In this document: positions 62,345-64,000 of the stretch, piece after piece
Layout: each line of letters starts with the position of its first letter
How positions within the stretch are numbered: the stretch's first letter is position 1
DNA from: Hymenobacter ginkgonis
Lineage (GTDB): Bacteria; Bacteroidota; Bacteroidia; Cytophagales; Hymenobacteraceae
Direction of reading: 5' to 3'
Length of the DNA stretch: 64,000 nucleotides
Assembly: GCF_009755225.1 (NCBI RefSeq)
Contig: NZ_WQKZ01000002.1
Coordinates: 1,240,001 to 1,304,000, forward strand
Translations under genes and position numbers: made by a program
Notes under the pieces: model-generated
Databases searched by the model: none
Told to the model about the DNA's origin: nothing
The model's input: only the letters and a program-made list of their open reading frames with translations

Positions 62345-62896
62345 TTAAAAATCGCTAGCTGCTTTTTTGGAAAGAGCGGTAGTGAGGCTAGCTACCAACG
62401 ATTGCATAGAGCGGTCGGTCTGAGCCTTAATCTCATTCCACTGTCCTTTAGTCATTGACATACAGCCAGTTTTTTCATTTTCCAGCGGTCCTACGCTGCA
62501 CAGTTTGCTACCAACTGCATCGTGAACCAAGTCAGTGATTTCATACTTGTATTTACCGTCTTTTAGGTAAACCGAGATAGTGTATTTCACGATGCCGGCA
62601 GGATAGTTTGCCCCGAGGCTGCGCACGGTGGTTGCGAGTACTGGCTTGCCCACTAGCTGGCCAGCCGTGCGGTCTTGCATTTGCAGCACATTGTTGGCAC
62701 TGTTGTAAGTTTTGGCAAACCACTCGCTGGCGCGGGTGTATAGCTCATCTTTGGTAGCACCAGGCACATCTACTACGTCGGTATAGGTAATGCGATGGGT
62801 TTCGGCGCTGAGTGGAAGGGGGCCTGCGGGGGCAGTTTGGGCGCTGGCGCTAAAGGATAGGGCCAGTAGACTGCTTATTAGTAAAGGTTTGAACAT
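62345..62896 (-). CDS. Exported DUF4468 protein (TBP-like fold)
   Basis: 183 residues. Signal peptide (MFKPLLISSLLALSFSASAQ) followed by ITYTDVVDVPGATKDELYTR and ASEWFAKTYNSANNVLQMQD, and GIVKYTISVYLKDGKYKYEI, which is the DUF4468 pattern. The family is common in Bacteroidota and has no known function. It is less AT-rich than the TPR gene upstream. Confidence 0.8.
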   Translation of the reverse strand: MFKPLLISSLLALSFSASAQTAPAGPLPLSAETHRITYTDVVDVPGATKDELYTRASEWFAKTYNSANNVLQMQDRTAGQLVGKPVLATTVRSLGANYPAGIVKYTISVYLKDGKYKYEITDLVHDAVGSKLCSVGPLENEKTGCMSMTKGQWNEIKAQTDRSMQSLVASLTTALSKKAASDF

Positions 62897-62927
62897 TAGT
62901 TTGGGTGGGATGGCTTTTCAGCTGAGC

Positions 62928-63470
62928 TTAAGGAACTTGATCGAATGTGTCTATGAACTGCCGCAAAAGGAGCAGATTTGTAGCAGTAAGGTGAGCTAGC
63001 CTATGGTCGTCATTAGCAATGCTTATTACTAGGTTTTTGCTATGCCCCATGCCTACCAAGTGACCGTTTATGAGAATTGCGCTTCCATTTACACTTAGTA
63101 CTTGCGGAATGGCCTTTATATCAGGTAGAACTGGGCTGTCGTGGGTATCTTGATTACGTAGTTGGTTTAGTAAATCCCAAGCTTGAATCTGTTCAGGAGT
63201 CAGAAATAAGGCTTTCCATTTGTCAAGCTCAGCAGTGGCTTTGCCTGGCTTATTTATTTGCTTCATCCAAACTCCGTGGTAGAATCTAATCTGCTGGTAT
63301 GCTTGTAGAAAAGACCAAAAGGCCTGCTTAGCCTCAGATAGGTCGTTGGGATCATCCTCTTTGGCATTGACCGAATGATAAAGACGAGTTTGCTCCTGTA
63401 CAACGTCATTAGCCTGACGTGCCCAAGCATACTTCTCTTCCATTGAAACACGTATTTGTGCAGCTGGCAT
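62928..63470 (-). CDS. Unknown protein with a HEPN-like Rx4H motif
   Basis: 180 residues with no recognised family. Mostly helical in the first 110 residues (MEEKYAWARQANDVVQEQTR; AFWSFLQAYQQIRFYHGVWM) and containing LRNQDTHDSP with Arg105-x4-His110, a pattern characteristic of HEPN ribonucleases, followed by a beta-rich end (GSAILINGHLVGMGHSKNLV). One motif is not proof. It lies in the AT-rich cargo beside other unknowns. Confidence 0.55.
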   Translation of the reverse strand: MPAAQIRVSMEEKYAWARQANDVVQEQTRLYHSVNAKEDDPNDLSEAKQAFWSFLQAYQQIRFYHGVWMKQINKPGKATAELDKWKALFLTPEQIQAWDLLNQLRNQDTHDSPVLPDIKAIPQVLSVNGSAILINGHLVGMGHSKNLVISIANDDHRLAHLTATNLLLLRQFIDTFDQVP

Positions 63471-63504
63471 AACAGTTAGGGCAATTGTGGCTGGCGCGTG
63501 ATTT

Positions 63505-63831
63505 TCACCTCTTCGAAGAGGCGAAAACCTGAACTAATCCACTCCATGAAACGCCATCGCCGCTGGTCACCATTATGCTAGGTTCCTTATTGGCTTTTTT
63601 GATGTAAGTAGTCTCATCCTTCATCACTTCTGCTACCGCAGCTTCTGCAAGCTTTTTAACATTTTCACGATTAAGCGTATCGCTAACCAGTACATACTCG
63701 GCTGGTGGCAATCGATAACGTCTACCATCAGAACCAACTATTATTCTGCTGAACCCGCGGCTTTCCATTTGAGAATGCAGGTCAGTATAATCTTCGCTGT
63801 CATCAATTCGGTGCAGCACAACGCGAGTCAT
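63505..63831 (-). CDS. Small DUF2622/GhoS-like protein
   Basis: About 108 residues from the Met at 63831 (Met at 63840 also possible). TRVVLHRIDDSEDYTDLHSQ, FSRIIVGSDGRRYRLPPAEY and AAVAEVMKDETTYIKKANKE resemble DUF2622-type small alpha/beta proteins, a family sometimes named GhoS after the E. coli type V antitoxin endoribonuclease. Similarity is by eye and moderate. No partner GhoT-like membrane toxin was seen in the window. Confidence 0.5.
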   Translation of the reverse strand: MTRVVLHRIDDSEDYTDLHSQMESRGFSRIIVGSDGRRYRLPPAEYVLVSDTLNRENVKKLAEAAVAEVMKDETTYIKKANKEPSIMVTSGDGVSWSGLVQVFASSKR

Positions 63832-63861
63832 GAAATACATAGGAGATGTCTATTCGTGGGG

Positions 63862-64000
63862 TTAGGTAGGGCGATTAAATGCCACTCTTAATAGAGTGAT
63901 TGTTTCGTCTTTGGAAGCAAGAAGCGCATCCTTCATCTGGAGCTGAGCACGCAGACTTTCCACATCTTTCTCAGCTAGTAATAACTGGTTTTTCAAGCTG
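63862..64000 (-). CDS. C-terminal end of a coiled-coil protein (5' part beyond the window)
   Basis: On the minus strand the last 45 codons before a TAA at 63862-63864 encode a heptad-rich sequence, QLLLAEKDVESLRAQLQMKD, then ALLASKDETITLLRVAFNRPT. This resembles the coiled-coil tails of helix-turn-helix regulators encoded by Bacteroidota mobile elements. The N-terminal domain lies outside the window, so the identity is uncertain. Confidence 0.5.
   Translation of the reverse strand, partial: SLKNQLLLAEKDVESLRAQLQMKDALLASKDETITLLRVAFNRPT

Larger units (their letters stand above)
59527..64000. mobile_element. Left end of an integrated element (right end outside the window)
   Basis: Begins at an attachment-like repeat, then carries a tyrosine recombinase gene reading toward the backbone and a set of minus-strand genes with distinctly lower GC than the rest of the window, especially at 61013-62300. 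The cargo proteins are mostly unrecognised. The right boundary is not in view. Confidence 0.6.

Overview
The window looks like chromosomal DNA from a Bacteroidota bacterium of the Hymenobacter type (Cytophagales, Hymenobacteraceae). Evidence: high-GC coding sequence; type IX secretion genes (porU, porV) with secreted proteins carrying C-terminal sorting domains; Bacteroidota -7 promoter boxes (TAnnTTTG) often sitting almost on top of the start codon; DUF2490, DUF3500, DUF4468 and DUF2520 families; and the order purH-mreB-mreC-mreD. The genus is inferred from overall character, since no rRNA or tRNA gene was seen.

Layout. 1-5.1 kb: an outer-membrane protein fragment, then mltG-dtd-MazG-like-anmK (peptidoglycan cutting and recycling, tRNA and nucleotide proofreading), a DUF2490 protein and a small exported protein. 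5.3-12.5 kb: ftsB-eno, a glycosyltransferase, a barrel-like lipoprotein, a DUF3500 protein with a type IX signal, and a catalytically dead M16 peptidase homologue. 12.7-19 kb: porV and porU (type IX outer-membrane protein and sortase) and pssA. 19.2-24.6 kb: an MBL hydrolase, a FAD oxidoreductase and a large propeller/barrel outer-membrane protein. 24.7-30.3 kb: cytochrome c maturation genes ccmB, a methyltransferase, ccmC, ccmD, ccmE (CxxxY heme-binding type) and ccmF. 30.6-38 kb: a large type IX cargo protein, a DUF2520 protein, ferredoxin, iscX, a cold-shock protein, a UbiA prenyltransferase and a BamA/TamA-like barrel. 38.2-43.1 kb: GT2 glycosyltransferase, NodS-like methyltransferase, PIG-L deacetylase and acyl-CoA dehydrogenase homologue, which together look like an undescribed small biosynthetic locus, plus a thioredoxin-like protein. 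43.3-55 kb: purH, mreBCD, a 2,061-residue alpha-2-macroglobulin without its thioester cysteine, and an exported protein with a histone-H1-like tail. 55.2-59.4 kb: a ferredoxin and ferredoxin reductase pair, a lipoprotein, and a fluoride riboswitch in front of a CLC-F fluoride exporter. 59.5-64 kb: the left end of an integrated element, with an attachment-type repeat, a tyrosine recombinase and AT-rich cargo of unknown function.

Two genome-level patterns stand out. A G-rich word (GGGGGTAGGG and its complement) recurs through genes and spacers in all reading frames. A family of roughly 90-110 bp intergenic hairpins shows compensatory base changes between copies. The most interesting candidate systems are the four-gene GT2/NodS/PIG-L/acyl-CoA dehydrogenase locus and the cargo of the integrated element.
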